Assembly: GCA_004525335.1 (NCBI GenBank)
Contig: SPCL01000026.1
Location: forward strand, 1 to 19,028
Length of the DNA stretch: 19,028 nt
DNA from: Thermodesulfobacteriales bacterium
GTDB taxonomy: Bacteria > Desulfobacterota_D > UBA1144 > Nemesobacterales > UBA2774
Direction of reading: 5' to 3'
A model generated the notes under the pieces. That model was not told the DNA's origin. It saw only the letters and a program-made list of their open reading frames with translations, and did no database searches. Below, piece by piece: positions 7,332 through 15,349 of this stretch. A program made the position numbers and the translations under genes. Numbering within the stretch: the stretch's first letter is position 1; each line of letters begins with the position of its first letter.

Positions 7332-9056
7332 CTACCTAGTGCGGAACTTAAGATCAGTGGTATTTCTATCCCAAGTCTTATCAGATATTTCTTTTATTTC
7401 GGCAACCCTAATTTTCTGAGTTGAAGTTATAGGAAAACCATCTTCGTAGACCTCGATAAATCTTGGGATCATAAAAACCGGTGCTAGCTCAGCCATCCAT
7501 TTTGAAAACTCTATAGGATCAAAGCTTGCTCCTTTTTTCAATGTTATATTAAGTTTGACCTCATCATCAGCTACGTTAGGCAATCTAATACCAACTGCTA
7601 TACCCTCTTGTATGGAATCATACTGCATAGCAACATCTTGTACGGCTATAGGGTCTACATTCTCTCCAGATACTCGTATTCTGCTGTAACGGCCCTGAAA
7701 ATAAAATCTGCCGTCTATACCGGCAGCGACTAAATCATCTGAATTAAAGAATCCATCATCATCAAAAGCCTCTGTGGTTCTTCTTTCATCTTTAAAGTAC
7801 TCATTCAATGTCGTATGAGGTATGAGCGGTTTAATAAATAGTAGTCCTTTTGCTTCATCAGGCGGAGTGGGATTTTCCGTAGGATCCCAAAATGGGCGCA
7901 TTACTTTGCTTGTATTCTTAGGGTTTCTGAGTTCTACATAATAGCCTTCCATTGGGTATCCCGATGAACCGAGACGTTGGTCTTCAGGGTCTTTCCATAA
8001 AACCATGCCCATTTCAGTTGAACCGTATCCATCTATTACTCTTGTGTTAAAACGATTTTGGAATTCCTCTAGGTTGCGTGGGGAAGGTCCGGCAAGAACT
8101 GTTCGAATACTGTGTTTTTTGTCCCATTCAGTCGGTTCTGCCGCCCATAAATATTCTGCTATAGCTCCAAGCATTCCTACATATGTAGCTCCACATTCAG
8201 CTGCCCACTTCCAAAAGTTAGAAGCAGAAAACCGAGGGAAGAAAACTACACTTGCTCCGGCTCCGATTGCGCTGAAAAGTCCCATTACTTGCGCATTTGC
8301 ATGCCCCAATGTAAGCACGCTCATCAAAACATCTTCGCTTCTGATACCATGCTGTTGTATAAACCCTCTTACTGTTAAAACCACTCCACCATGGTTTCGT
8401 GATACCCCTTTGGGCATTCCAGTAGTTCCTGAAGTGAACATGCACCTTTCCGCATCCTTGGTAGTTACATCGACACCTGTATTTTCGCTTGAATAGTTTT
8501 TGAAAGTTGAAAAAGACAAAGTCTTAATTCCGGCTATTTCTTTCGGTACGCTATCAGGATCACCGGTCATGAATATTGTATGTAGGTTTTCTAAGCTATC
8601 CGCTATCTCTTCAATAAACTCGACACTCTCAGAGTCAACAATGAGCACAATCATTTCTGAGTAATTAATTACGTAAGCTAGCCTCTCACCTTTTTCATCT
8701 TTATTAATAGGTACCTGTACTGCGCCTGTCTTGTGGCAAGCTAAAATTGAAACTACGTATTCAGGTGAGTTAAGCATATAAATACCAACTTTTTCACCTT
8801 TCTCTATGCCAAAATCACCCCTTAATCCATTTGCTACTTGGTTAGCCCAACTATTTGTTTGTTCATATGTGAAATTATTACTTATATTACCGTCGCGGTC
8901 TGCCACACTAAAGAGAGTTTTGTCGGGAAACATCTCTGCACCCTTCTCCAGATATCTTGTGAGAGGCTGCCATTCATTCGTATCCTCGAAAGTGCCGAAC
9001 GGTAGGGTTCCTTTCCCGATGTATTTAGGATCGCGGGGTTTGAACAATAATTCCAT
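7332..9056 (-). CDS. AMP-forming acyl-CoA ligase, paralogue 2
   Basis: 574 residues, collinear with the ligase at 4439-6169 along its whole length. It keeps every adenylation motif: MFTSGTTGMPKGV near 207, YGSTEMG near 345, GFFNSDDL, RIRVSGENVDP and TSTQKIRV with the C-terminal lysine. It therefore should form acyl-CoA from an unidentified acid. The sequences differ most near residues 52-66 and 184-200 and in scattered positions of the substrate half, so substrate range may differ. ATG 9054-9056 has AGGAG seven bases upstream. Its promoter contains a palindromic operator candidate that the paralogue lacks. The gene ends one base from the convergent exchanger gene. Confidence 0.88.
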   Translation of the reverse strand: MELLFKPRDPKYIGKGTLPFGTFEDTNEWQPLTRYLEKGAEMFPDKTLFSVADRDGNISNNFTYEQTNSWANQVANGLRGDFGIEKGEKVGIYMLNSPEYVVSILACHKTGAVQVPINKDEKGERLAYVINYSEMIVLIVDSESVEFIEEIADSLENLHTIFMTGDPDSVPKEIAGIKTLSFSTFKNYSSENTGVDVTTKDAERCMFTSGTTGMPKGVSRNHGGVVLTVRGFIQQHGIRSEDVLMSVLTLGHANAQVMGLFSAIGAGASVVFFPRFSASNFWKWAAECGATYVGMLGAIAEYLWAAEPTEWDKKHSIRTVLAGPSPRNLEEFQNRFNTRVIDGYGSTEMGMVLWKDPEDQRLGSSGYPMEGYYVELRNPKNTSKVMRPFWDPTENPTPPDEAKGLLFIKPLIPHTTLNEYFKDERRTTEAFDDDGFFNSDDLVAAGIDGRFYFQGRYSRIRVSGENVDPIAVQDVAMQYDSIQEGIAVGIRLPNVADDEVKLNITLKKGASFDPIEFSKWMAELAPVFMIPRFIEVYEDGFPITSTQKIRVAEIKEISDKTWDRNTTDLKFRTR

Positions 9057-9098
9057 TTTTATACTCCTGTACTCGTAACTAGTTCCGAAAGCATGCTT

Positions 9099-9127
9099 AA
9101 TTTAACCGAGCGTTTGCTCGGAATCAA
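9099..9127 (-). promoter_or_regulatory. Promoter of acyl-CoA ligase 2 with dyad in the spacer
   Basis: Minus-strand TTGATT (9122-9127), a spacer of exactly 17 bp (9105-9121) and TAAATT (9099-9104). Sixteen of the seventeen spacer bases form the dyad CCGAGCGTTTGCTCGG (9106-9121), with perfect 6-bp arms around GTTT. A repressor bound there would block RNA polymerase, the arrangement typical of TetR-type control. It also lies 15 bp after the trpG stop and might instead act as a weak trpG terminator, but no U-tract follows. Confidence 0.6.
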
Positions 9128-9136
9128 TTTTGAGTA

Positions 9137-9721
9137 TTATTTCTTATTATGTTTCTTGGCAAGTGCAATAAAATTTCTAAGAAGGTCTTTTCCATGCTTG
9201 GTTAGAATGGATTCAGGATGAAACTGTACACCCTCAATTAAGTGCTCTTTGTGCCGTATACCCATTATTTCACCCTCATCAGTCCAGGAAGTAACTTCAA
9301 ACTCATCTGGCAATGACTTTTTATTTATAAGAAGTGAATGATATCTGGTAGCCTCAAATGGATCAGGGATGTCTTTATATATCCCCTTTCCGTCGTGGTG
9401 AATTTCTGATGTTTTTCCGTGTAAAAGCCTGTCGGCTCTTACTATCTCGGCACCATATGCATAGGCAACGGATTGATGGCCCAAGCAAACTCCCAGTATC
9501 GGCATACGCCCTGCAAATTCTTTAATAGCATCAACTGAAATACCCGCTTCCTTGGGGGTACAAGGCCCTGGAGATACTACCATCATATCGGGGTTAAGTT
9601 TCCCAATATCTTCAAGCTCTATTTTGTCATTCCTATGAACCACTACCTCTTCTCCCAGCTCAGCTAAATAGTGAACCAGGTTATATGTGAATGAGTCGTA
9701 GTTGTCGATCATTAATATCAT
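9137..9721 (-). CDS. trpG: Anthranilate synthase component II (glutamine amidotransferase)
   Basis: 194 residues, class I glutamine amidotransferase. It hydrolyses glutamine and passes ammonia to component I. Motifs: MIDNYDSFTYN at 4-14, VSPGPCTPKEAG (49-60), nucleophile Cys79 in GVCLGHQ, HGKTSEI (101-107), and His168 and Glu170 in VQFHPES. The family also includes PabA, which is nearly indistinguishable in sequence; the adjacent trpE-type gene favours the tryptophan role, and such subunits can serve both pathways. It starts 10 bases after the trpE stop with only a weak AAGAG site, suggesting translational coupling. Confidence 0.92.
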   Translation of the reverse strand: MILMIDNYDSFTYNLVHYLAELGEEVVVHRNDKIELEDIGKLNPDMMVVSPGPCTPKEAGISVDAIKEFAGRMPILGVCLGHQSVAYAYGAEIVRADRLLHGKTSEIHHDGKGIYKDIPDPFEATRYHSLLINKKSLPDEFEVTSWTDEGEIMGIRHKEHLIEGVQFHPESILTKHGKDLLRNFIALAKKHNKK

Positions 9722-9731
9722 TTTATCTCTT

Positions 9732-11219
9732 CTACAAGCCTGACTTAGTTACTTCAATTGCCTTAACGAGAGCTTTTACTTTATTTACTGATTCCTGATA
9801 TTCTTTCTCCGGGTTTGAGTCCGCAACGATTCCGGCCCCAGCTTGAATATATATCTCTTCGTCTTTTATGACAAATGTTCTTATAGTAATGCAAGTGTCC
9901 ATATTTCCCGAAAAACTAAAGTAACCTACAGCACCGCCGTATGCTCCACGCCTGCCGGGTTCCATTTCCTCAATTATTTCCATCGCTCTTACTTTTGGAG
10001 CTCCTGAAAGAGTCCCTGCAGGAAATGTGGCTTTAAGTACATCAAAGGCGTCCTTTTTCTTACTCAGTTTGGAGATTACATTTGAGACGATATGCATCAC
10101 GTGTGAATACCGCTCAATTATCATAAGCTCATCAACCTTCACTGTTCCTGTATCTGAAATTCTGCCTAAATCATTTCTTGCCAGATCAACAAGCATTATA
10201 TGCTCCGCCCTTTCTTTTGGGTCGGCCAGAAGTTCTTTCTCAAGTTTCAAGTCTTCCTTCTCATTCTTTCCTCTCGGTCGAGTCCCTGCAATGGGGCGGC
10301 TCTCAACCTCTCCTTCTTCTACTCTAACCATCACTTCTGGGGAAGAGCCCACAAGTTTTTCTGTGCTTGTAGTAAGATAAAACATATAAGGAGATGGGTT
10401 TAAAACCCTGAGTGATCTGTATAAATCAAAGGGGTCCACATCGAGCTTTGTTTTCCATCTTTGTGCAATCACAGCCTGAATTATATCGCCCGCTTTAATG
10501 TATTCCTTAGTTTTCTTAACCGCTTTTTTATAATCTTCGGGTTTAAAATTAGATTTAAGTTTAGGTGCTCCTTTCTTTTTGCCTGACGTTTTATCATCAC
10601 TATTTTTGTAATGTTTAACCGGTTTTCTAAGTTTTTTGACTATATCTTCAATTTTCTTTACAGCCGTATCATAAGCTTGCCTAGCGTTTTTAGCCTCTGG
10701 TACATAAGCGTTATATATTATTTTAATTTTATGATTCACATTGTCGAAAACTAAAACAGTATCTGTGATCATAAAAAGCGCGTCCCAGAGTTCGAGATCG
10801 TCAATTCCAACTTCAGGTAAATCTTCAATATGCCTTACGATGTCATAGCTAAAATAACCGACTGCTCCCCCGTGGAACCTAGGAAGCTCTGGAGTTATGA
10901 CAGGCTTGTATCTTGATAATAGATTCCTAAGTTCATCTATAGGATCGCCTTTACTCTTTTTGGTTTTCCCCTTTTCGGTTATTTGGATATTGCCATTCTT
11001 AGATTTGAAGATAACTGAGGGCTCTGATCCTAAAAAACTATATCTCCCCCATTTCTCTCCTCCCTCTACGCTTTCAAGTAAAAAAGAGTATTTTCCAGAC
11101 TCAATTTTTTTAAAAGCTGACACAGGAGTATCGAAATCGGCAAGCACTTCCTGCCAGACCGGTATCAAATTTCCTTTTTTGAGTTTCTTCTTAAATTCTG
11201 TGAATGAAGGTGAAATCAT
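9732..11219 (-). CDS. trpE: Anthranilate synthase component I
   Basis: About 495 residues from the chosen ATG at 11217-11219 (MISPSFTEFKKKLKKGNLIP, the usual TrpE beginning). It converts chorismate to anthranilate with TrpG. The N-terminal half carries the tryptophan feedback-site motif LLES (47-50) and, later, NPSPYMFYL, which distinguish TrpE from PabB. The catalytic half has ELLADPKERAEHIMLVDLARND, FPAGTLSGAPKVRAMEII and GGAVGYFSFSGNMD. A Lys-rich linker (about 197-228) joins the halves. A TTG at 11253-11255 would add 12 residues but lies in the likely -35 box. The ATG has no Shine-Dalgarno sequence. No trpD, C, F, B or A is present nearby. Confidence 0.94.
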   Translation of the reverse strand: MISPSFTEFKKKLKKGNLIPVWQEVLADFDTPVSAFKKIESGKYSFLLESVEGGEKWGRYSFLGSEPSVIFKSKNGNIQITEKGKTKKSKGDPIDELRNLLSRYKPVITPELPRFHGGAVGYFSYDIVRHIEDLPEVGIDDLELWDALFMITDTVLVFDNVNHKIKIIYNAYVPEAKNARQAYDTAVKKIEDIVKKLRKPVKHYKNSDDKTSGKKKGAPKLKSNFKPEDYKKAVKKTKEYIKAGDIIQAVIAQRWKTKLDVDPFDLYRSLRVLNPSPYMFYLTTSTEKLVGSSPEVMVRVEEGEVESRPIAGTRPRGKNEKEDLKLEKELLADPKERAEHIMLVDLARNDLGRISDTGTVKVDELMIIERYSHVMHIVSNVISKLSKKKDAFDVLKATFPAGTLSGAPKVRAMEIIEEMEPGRRGAYGGAVGYFSFSGNMDTCITIRTFVIKDEEIYIQAGAGIVADSNPEKEYQESVNKVKALVKAIEVTKSGL

Positions 11220-11227
11220 GTGGAGAA

Positions 11228-11255
11228 AGGATAAAAGGGGGAAAACTAAAGTCAA
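11228..11255 (-). promoter_or_regulatory. Candidate promoter giving a leaderless trpE mRNA
   Basis: On the minus strand TTGACT (11250-11255, five of six), a 16-bp spacer and TATCCT (11228-11233, four of six). Only eight bases separate the -10 from the trpE ATG, so transcription would begin at or within about three bases of the start codon. This agrees with the missing Shine-Dalgarno sequence. Confidence 0.4.
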
Positions 11256-11346
11256 GATAATGCTTTATTTTATCCATGATCAAAATTTCTAGGCTTGCTT
11301 AAGCGTTTTAGATATGAATGGATAAATGATTAAATATTTCTATACC

Positions 11347-11388
11347 CGGATGAGAATAACTCCTTTTTGTTTATTTAGTCCTCATCCG
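11347..11388. repeat. 8-bp inverted repeat around the end of the SGNH hydrolase gene
   Basis: CGGATGAG (11347-11354) and CTCATCCG (11381-11388) are perfect reverse complements separated by 26 bases, spanning the stop codon of the hydrolase gene. No T-tract follows on either strand, so a standard intrinsic terminator is not supported, though the position at a gene end suggests a transcript-end hairpin. Confidence 0.45.
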
Positions 11389-12520
11389 CAAATCTTTCTC
11401 TCACAGAAGGTGCTTTGTTGCAATATTCTTTATCAATATTCTCTTTAATGATGCAATCAAATACCGCTCTAGCATAAGCGTTGTAGCCTATTGCGAATGG
11501 ATGACCATTATCAGACAACGGGTAAAGAGGCTTTGATTTGTATATTTGCTCCTCAACATAAGGTTTAGCATCAACAAACTTGATTCCTTGTTCTTTAAAT
11601 GAATTTGAAAACATCTCAATTAGTTTAACTTCGTTATCGACCAATTCACTATAATCAGCCGGGAGTTGATAACCTTTCTCAGTTAAGTAGTCAAAAAATA
11701 CTCTCTCTTTTGATGGTATGAAAACTACACCGAATTCCGTATTATTTAAATTGGCCTTTCTATTACTATTCTCTAGAATGTCCTTTGTAATTTTAAACCC
11801 CAAGCGAATACGTTTTCTTTCCATATCCATCATTCTTTTGTGAGAAGCGATTCTCTTATTTTTTATAATTGTGAAAAACTCATCTTCTATAATTTTGATA
11901 TAATCACTTAGATTTAGCCTTTCGTATATTTTCTTGAAACCCTGAGTTGTTAATAACGACAAATGCAGCTTTGACAAAGCATTCTTTAAAATGCTTGAGA
12001 GGTTAGAAGAATCGATACAATCCTCAATACTATAGCCAAGTTCTTTTAACCTTACTTGCCAATATGGTCTTTCGTTTATTAATCCGCATACATCGTTCAA
12101 ATCATTAGCAAGGTATAATCCGATAATAATATTTTTTGGTCTTAATTTTATTGCCTCCTCCATTAGATAATCATATTGGAGACTTCCATAATTACCTACT
12201 CCAAAATTGTATACAGACATGTTGGCCATTTCAGCAACTTGTTGAGGCCATGATTCTTCTAAGCTTGCATTAACGCCAAATGTATGGGAATCTCCTAAAA
12301 CAGCTATATCCGCTTGTTCAAGTATTTTAGAATTTCTAAATCCGTTTTCATCAATACCGCTTAAGGATTTGTTGACTCTGTGTCCAAGTTTCTCATCATA
12401 AATTTTATTTGTATAGGATAAGTCAATTACAAGAGGTAAAACAAACCTCAACCCAAGTTCCAAAAGTACTAACGAAATAATAATAGAAAGGGTAAAAAGA
12501 GCTGTTTTCTTAAATTTCAT
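11375..12520 (-). CDS. Membrane-anchored SGNH/GDSL-type hydrolase
   Basis: 381 residues. An N-terminal hydrophobic helix (about 7-32) preceded by KFKK predicts a signal anchor with the rest in the periplasm. The SGNH blocks are visible: block I IAVLGDSHTFG with the nucleophile Ser78, block II Gly in NFGVGNYG (106-112), block III Asn139 in YLANDLND, and block V D-x-x-H as Asp337-Asn-Gly-His340 in SDNGHPFAIGY. Such proteins are esterases or acetyltransferase-like enzymes acting on polysaccharide acyl groups or lipids; the substrate is unknown. It is on its own, between trpE and a sugar-phosphate mutase transcribed the other way. A link to envelope sugar modification is only suggested by that neighbour. 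Confidence 0.82.
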   Translation of the reverse strand: MKFKKTALFTLSIIISLVLLELGLRFVLPLVIDLSYTNKIYDEKLGHRVNKSLSGIDENGFRNSKILEQADIAVLGDSHTFGVNASLEESWPQQVAEMANMSVYNFGVGNYGSLQYDYLMEEAIKLRPKNIIIGLYLANDLNDVCGLINERPYWQVRLKELGYSIEDCIDSSNLSSILKNALSKLHLSLLTTQGFKKIYERLNLSDYIKIIEDEFFTIIKNKRIASHKRMMDMERKRIRLGFKITKDILENSNRKANLNNTEFGVVFIPSKERVFFDYLTEKGYQLPADYSELVDNEVKLIEMFSNSFKEQGIKFVDAKPYVEEQIYKSKPLYPLSDNGHPFAIGYNAYARAVFDCIIKENIDKEYCNKAPSVRERFADED

Positions 12521-12835
12521 AGACCAAACCTTTTAAAATATACGATGTAATATCTACTCCCATTATTTAAGATCAAAATACTTTAGCATGTAGGAATAAA
12601 AAAGAAAAAAACACGCGTCAGCTATAGAAGCTTTTCTAATAGAGGACTTCGGAATTTTAATTGTAGTTAGTAAGGGGGATGTTCTTTCGCATTGGAAAAA
12701 ATGTGAATTCAGGTTTAATAATAGACATTGTTAGATTTGTAAAATTTAGTTTCACATTCTAATAAATTCAATGTTCCGGATTATCTGGAGCATTATGCCG
12801 AATTCCGCGTAAAAATTTAATCGGAGGTTATGTAG
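12521..12835. other. Intergenic region between divergent SGNH hydrolase and mutase genes
   Basis: No gene seen. It should hold both divergent promoters. Minus strand: TTGATC (12571-12576), 18 bp, TATTAC (12547-12552) before the hydrolase. Plus strand: TTGTAA (12737-12742), 17 bp, TAATAA (12760-12765) before the mutase. Both are weak matches. A 23-bp imperfect dyad (12771-12793) starts about where the plus-strand transcript would begin. The middle (12600-12720) shows nothing recognisable. Confidence 0.5.
12771..12793. promoter_or_regulatory. 23-bp imperfect dyad upstream of the mutase gene
   Basis: The sequence reads ATG-T-TCC-G-GAT-T-ATC-T-GGA-G-CAT: nine of eleven base pairs are symmetric about the T at 12782. 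In the plus-strand RNA the two mismatched pairs would be U-G and G-U wobbles. It could be an operator overlapping the transcription start or a hairpin in the leader. The Shine-Dalgarno GGAGGT (12823-12828) follows 29 bases later. Confidence 0.45.
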
Positions 12836-14203
12836 ATGATAAGTATAAATCCCGGAATTTTCAGAGAATATGATATTAGAGGTATAGCAGGAGTTGATAT
12901 CGACGAGGAAGTTTTTGAATTAATAGGTAAGGCGTACGGCACTTATATGAAGAAATTGGGAGCATCCAGCATCTCTATGGGTAGAGACTGCAGGGTTACT
13001 TCTCCAGAGTTGTCACAAGCAGTAGCTAGAGGGATTAATTCGACAGGGCTCGATGTTTTGGATATTGGCATGGTCTCGACCCCTATGCTTTATTTCTCAT
13101 TATACAACCTAGATGTTGACGGCGGAGTTATGATAACCGCGAGCCACAATCCCGGTGAGTATAACGGTATCAAATTGTCCTCCGGGAAAAATTCCCTTTT
13201 CGGAGAGCAGATCCAAGAGATTAGAGAGATGGCAGAAAAAGGTGAATTTGAATCTGGTTCGGGTAGTTTGAGCGACGCCGATATAAGAGAGAACTACATA
13301 AAATTCCTAAAAGATAATTTGGATATTAAACCGGGTCTCCGAGTTGCCGCAGATTACGGAAATGGAATGACCGGTATTATAGGGCCTGAAGTTTTTAGAG
13401 AGTTCGGATGCGAACTAACCGAACTTTACGAAACTCCGGACGGAACATTTCCTAACCATCATCCGGATCCAACAGTAGAAGAGAATTTAGCTGAACTAAT
13501 TGATAACGTTAAAAGTAAACAACTTGAAGTTGGGTTAGGTTTTGACGGAGATGGCGACAGAATAGGAGTAATTGATGAAAATGGCGATATCATCTGGGGG
13601 GATATGCTGGTACTTATTTTTGCAAGAGATATTCTAACCAGGGAAAAGGGGGCCAAATTTATAGGGGATGTAAAGTGCTCTACAAAACTTTTTAGAGGGA
13701 TAGAAGATGCTGGAGGAGAGGCTATCATGTGGAAAACCGGACACTCTCTGATAAAAAATAAAATGAAAGTGGAAAATGCAGCTATGGCTGGGGAGATGAG
13801 CGGGCACATTTTCTTTGCAGATAAATTCTTTAGCTATGATGACGCTCTATACGCTGCTCTGCGTTTACTTGAAATAATTTCCAAAACGGGCAAAAAAGTA
13901 TCGGAACTACTTGGAGATGTTCCTCACTCTGTATCGACACCTGAAATTAGAATGGATTGCCCTGAGGAAATAAAATTCCAGCTGGTAGAAGAGGTGAAGA
14001 ACCGTTTAAGCGAAAAGCACCAAGTCATTGATATAGATGGTGTAAGAATAGAGTTTGCTGATGGGTGGGGTCTTGTTAGGGCCTCTAACACACAGCCAGC
14101 GCTAGTGCTTAGGTTCGAAGCCCAAGATGATCAGAAACTACAGGATATAAGATTAATAATAGAAGGGGAGTTGAATTCTGTTATGGATGAATTGTCTTCC
14201 TAG
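12836..14203 (+). CDS. Phosphomannomutase/phosphoglucomutase
   Basis: 455 residues, the usual length of bacterial PMM/PGM (ManB/AlgC type) of the alpha-D-phosphohexomutase superfamily, interconverting 6- and 1-phosphates of mannose or glucose for nucleotide-sugar synthesis. Four domains: the phosphoserine loop TASHNPGEYNG with Ser103, the Mg2+ loop FDGDGDR (Asp237, Asp239, Asp241), the sugar-binding loop GEMSGH (319-324), and the phosphate-binding loop RASNTQPAL (415-423). GEMSGH is typical of PMM/PGM and not of GlmM. ATG 12836 has GGAGGT seven bases upstream. Its stop TAG overlaps the stop of the convergent nitrilase gene in CTAG (14200-14203). Confidence 0.92.
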   Translation: MISINPGIFREYDIRGIAGVDIDEEVFELIGKAYGTYMKKLGASSISMGRDCRVTSPELSQAVARGINSTGLDVLDIGMVSTPMLYFSLYNLDVDGGVMITASHNPGEYNGIKLSSGKNSLFGEQIQEIREMAEKGEFESGSGSLSDADIRENYIKFLKDNLDIKPGLRVAADYGNGMTGIIGPEVFREFGCELTELYETPDGTFPNHHPDPTVEENLAELIDNVKSKQLEVGLGFDGDGDRIGVIDENGDIIWGDMLVLIFARDILTREKGAKFIGDVKCSTKLFRGIEDAGGEAIMWKTGHSLIKNKMKVENAAMAGEMSGHIFFADKFFSYDDALYAALRLLEIISKTGKKVSELLGDVPHSVSTPEIRMDCPEEIKFQLVEEVKNRLSEKHQVIDIDGVRIEFADGWGLVRASNTQPALVLRFEAQDDQKLQDIRLIIEGELNSVMDELSS

Positions 14204-15339
14204 TCTTGATCAGCTTGAGTCAGATCTCCGATCAACAATTCTAGAGTTTCTTGGCTAATTTCATACTGTTCTGAAATTCTTTTAAGTTCAGAGTCGGCTA
14301 TATCAATTTGTGGTTTTGGATTATCTTTTAATTCAAATTCCGGCTCCCAGCCCTCTTTCCTGATAGCTAATTGAGCTACATCCCAACGGGAATAATGTCC
14401 AAGTGAGTCAAAAACAGCTTTTACCGCTTTTATCTGATTCGCATAACACTCAGCATATAATATTGCATCTTTTTCGAAATTCGGCTCAGCTAAATATCTC
14501 CCGGCAGGGTTAACAATAGAGCTTCCGCCCTTGGCCCAATCATAGTTTATGTGATCGCCGTCTCTTATCCCGTGCCATTTCTCGGGGAAGTCGTCCGAGT
14601 CTAGATATCCACAGCCGCTTAAGACAAAACAACCAGCTTCAAAAGCGTGCACTTTTATCAAGGCCTGTATGTTGCAGTGAATTCCTCCCTCGCTCGTATC
14701 GGCGTCAAGCAGTTTTTGATCCCCTCTTTTCCAGTTGCCGGGCCAAACTGCAATATGAAAATCTTCCCCTCTGTGAATCATCGCGGCTCGCACGAGAGTC
14801 ATGTGGTTTTCCCAGCATATAAGACCACCAATTCGACCTATCTCCGTATCAAATACTTTTATGTCACTACCATCCCCCTGCCCCCAATATATTCTTTCCG
14901 TACAGGTCGGCATAAGTTTCCTATGCTTTCCCATTACTTCTCCGTTTTTGTCTATGAAAAGAAGACAGTTGTAGACTGTGCGGCTTCCCGGGCGGTCGTC
15001 TAGTTCATTGCATCCAATTACAACATATGCCCCTGCCTCTTTAGCTGCTTGTCCCAAAACTGCTGTATCTTCGCTTGGGATTAGAAGGGAATTGTCCTGA
15101 AGGCTGATCATGAAATCAGCCCATTCATGTGGAGGGGTTTCGTATCCGACTGTATAGTAAGCCGGGTACCCTGGGATAAAAGATTCTGAGAATGTAACTA
15201 GCTCAGCTCCGTTTCTGCCAGCGTCCTTTATGAGACCACAAGCTTTTTCAATAGTCCTCTCCTTATCCATAAATACCGGAGAAGCCTGAATAACTGCTAC
15301 TTTTACTTTTTCTCTACCGCCAAGAACTTTGTTGCCCAT
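14200..15339 (-). CDS. Nitrilase (carbon-nitrogen hydrolase family)
   Basis: 379 residues. The Glu-Lys-Cys catalytic triad is intact: Glu52 in TFSESFIPGYP, Lys141 in HRKLMPT, and Cys175 in GGLICWENHM. The TERIYWGQGDG segment and CWENHM match true nitrilases (aryl/aliphatic nitrile to acid plus ammonia) better than amidases or N-carbamoylases, and the C-terminal extension past residue 320 is as in spiral-forming nitrilases. Presumably cytoplasmic. AGGAG lies seven bases before the ATG and overlaps the upstream gene's TAG stop, so it is coupled to the small gene at 15350-15718. The physiological nitrile is unknown. Confidence 0.9.
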   Translation of the reverse strand: MGNKVLGGREKVKVAVIQASPVFMDKERTIEKACGLIKDAGRNGAELVTFSESFIPGYPAYYTVGYETPPHEWADFMISLQDNSLLIPSEDTAVLGQAAKEAGAYVVIGCNELDDRPGSRTVYNCLLFIDKNGEVMGKHRKLMPTCTERIYWGQGDGSDIKVFDTEIGRIGGLICWENHMTLVRAAMIHRGEDFHIAVWPGNWKRGDQKLLDADTSEGGIHCNIQALIKVHAFEAGCFVLSGCGYLDSDDFPEKWHGIRDGDHINYDWAKGGSSIVNPAGRYLAEPNFEKDAILYAECYANQIKAVKAVFDSLGHYSRWDVAQLAIRKEGWEPEFELKDNPKPQIDIADSELKRISEQYEISQETLELLIGDLTQADQD

Positions 15340-15349
15340 ATAAAAACTC

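Noticed and set aside
8005..8496. 163-codon open frame on the plus strand within ligase 2
   Set aside because: It is antisense to a gene with intact catalytic motifs, has biased composition and shows no family features. The same holds for the antisense frames at 10897-11292, 13459-13809, 14647-15003 and 16063-16436.
9106..9121. Intrinsic terminator of trpG
   Set aside because: The hairpin is GC-rich but is followed by TTAAATTAAG rather than a T-tract; its exact fit into a promoter spacer is a better explanation, though a double role is not excluded.
11190..11275. trp attenuator leader peptide
   Set aside because: A short frame precedes and overlaps the trpE start, but it has no tryptophan codons and no terminator/antiterminator pair was found.
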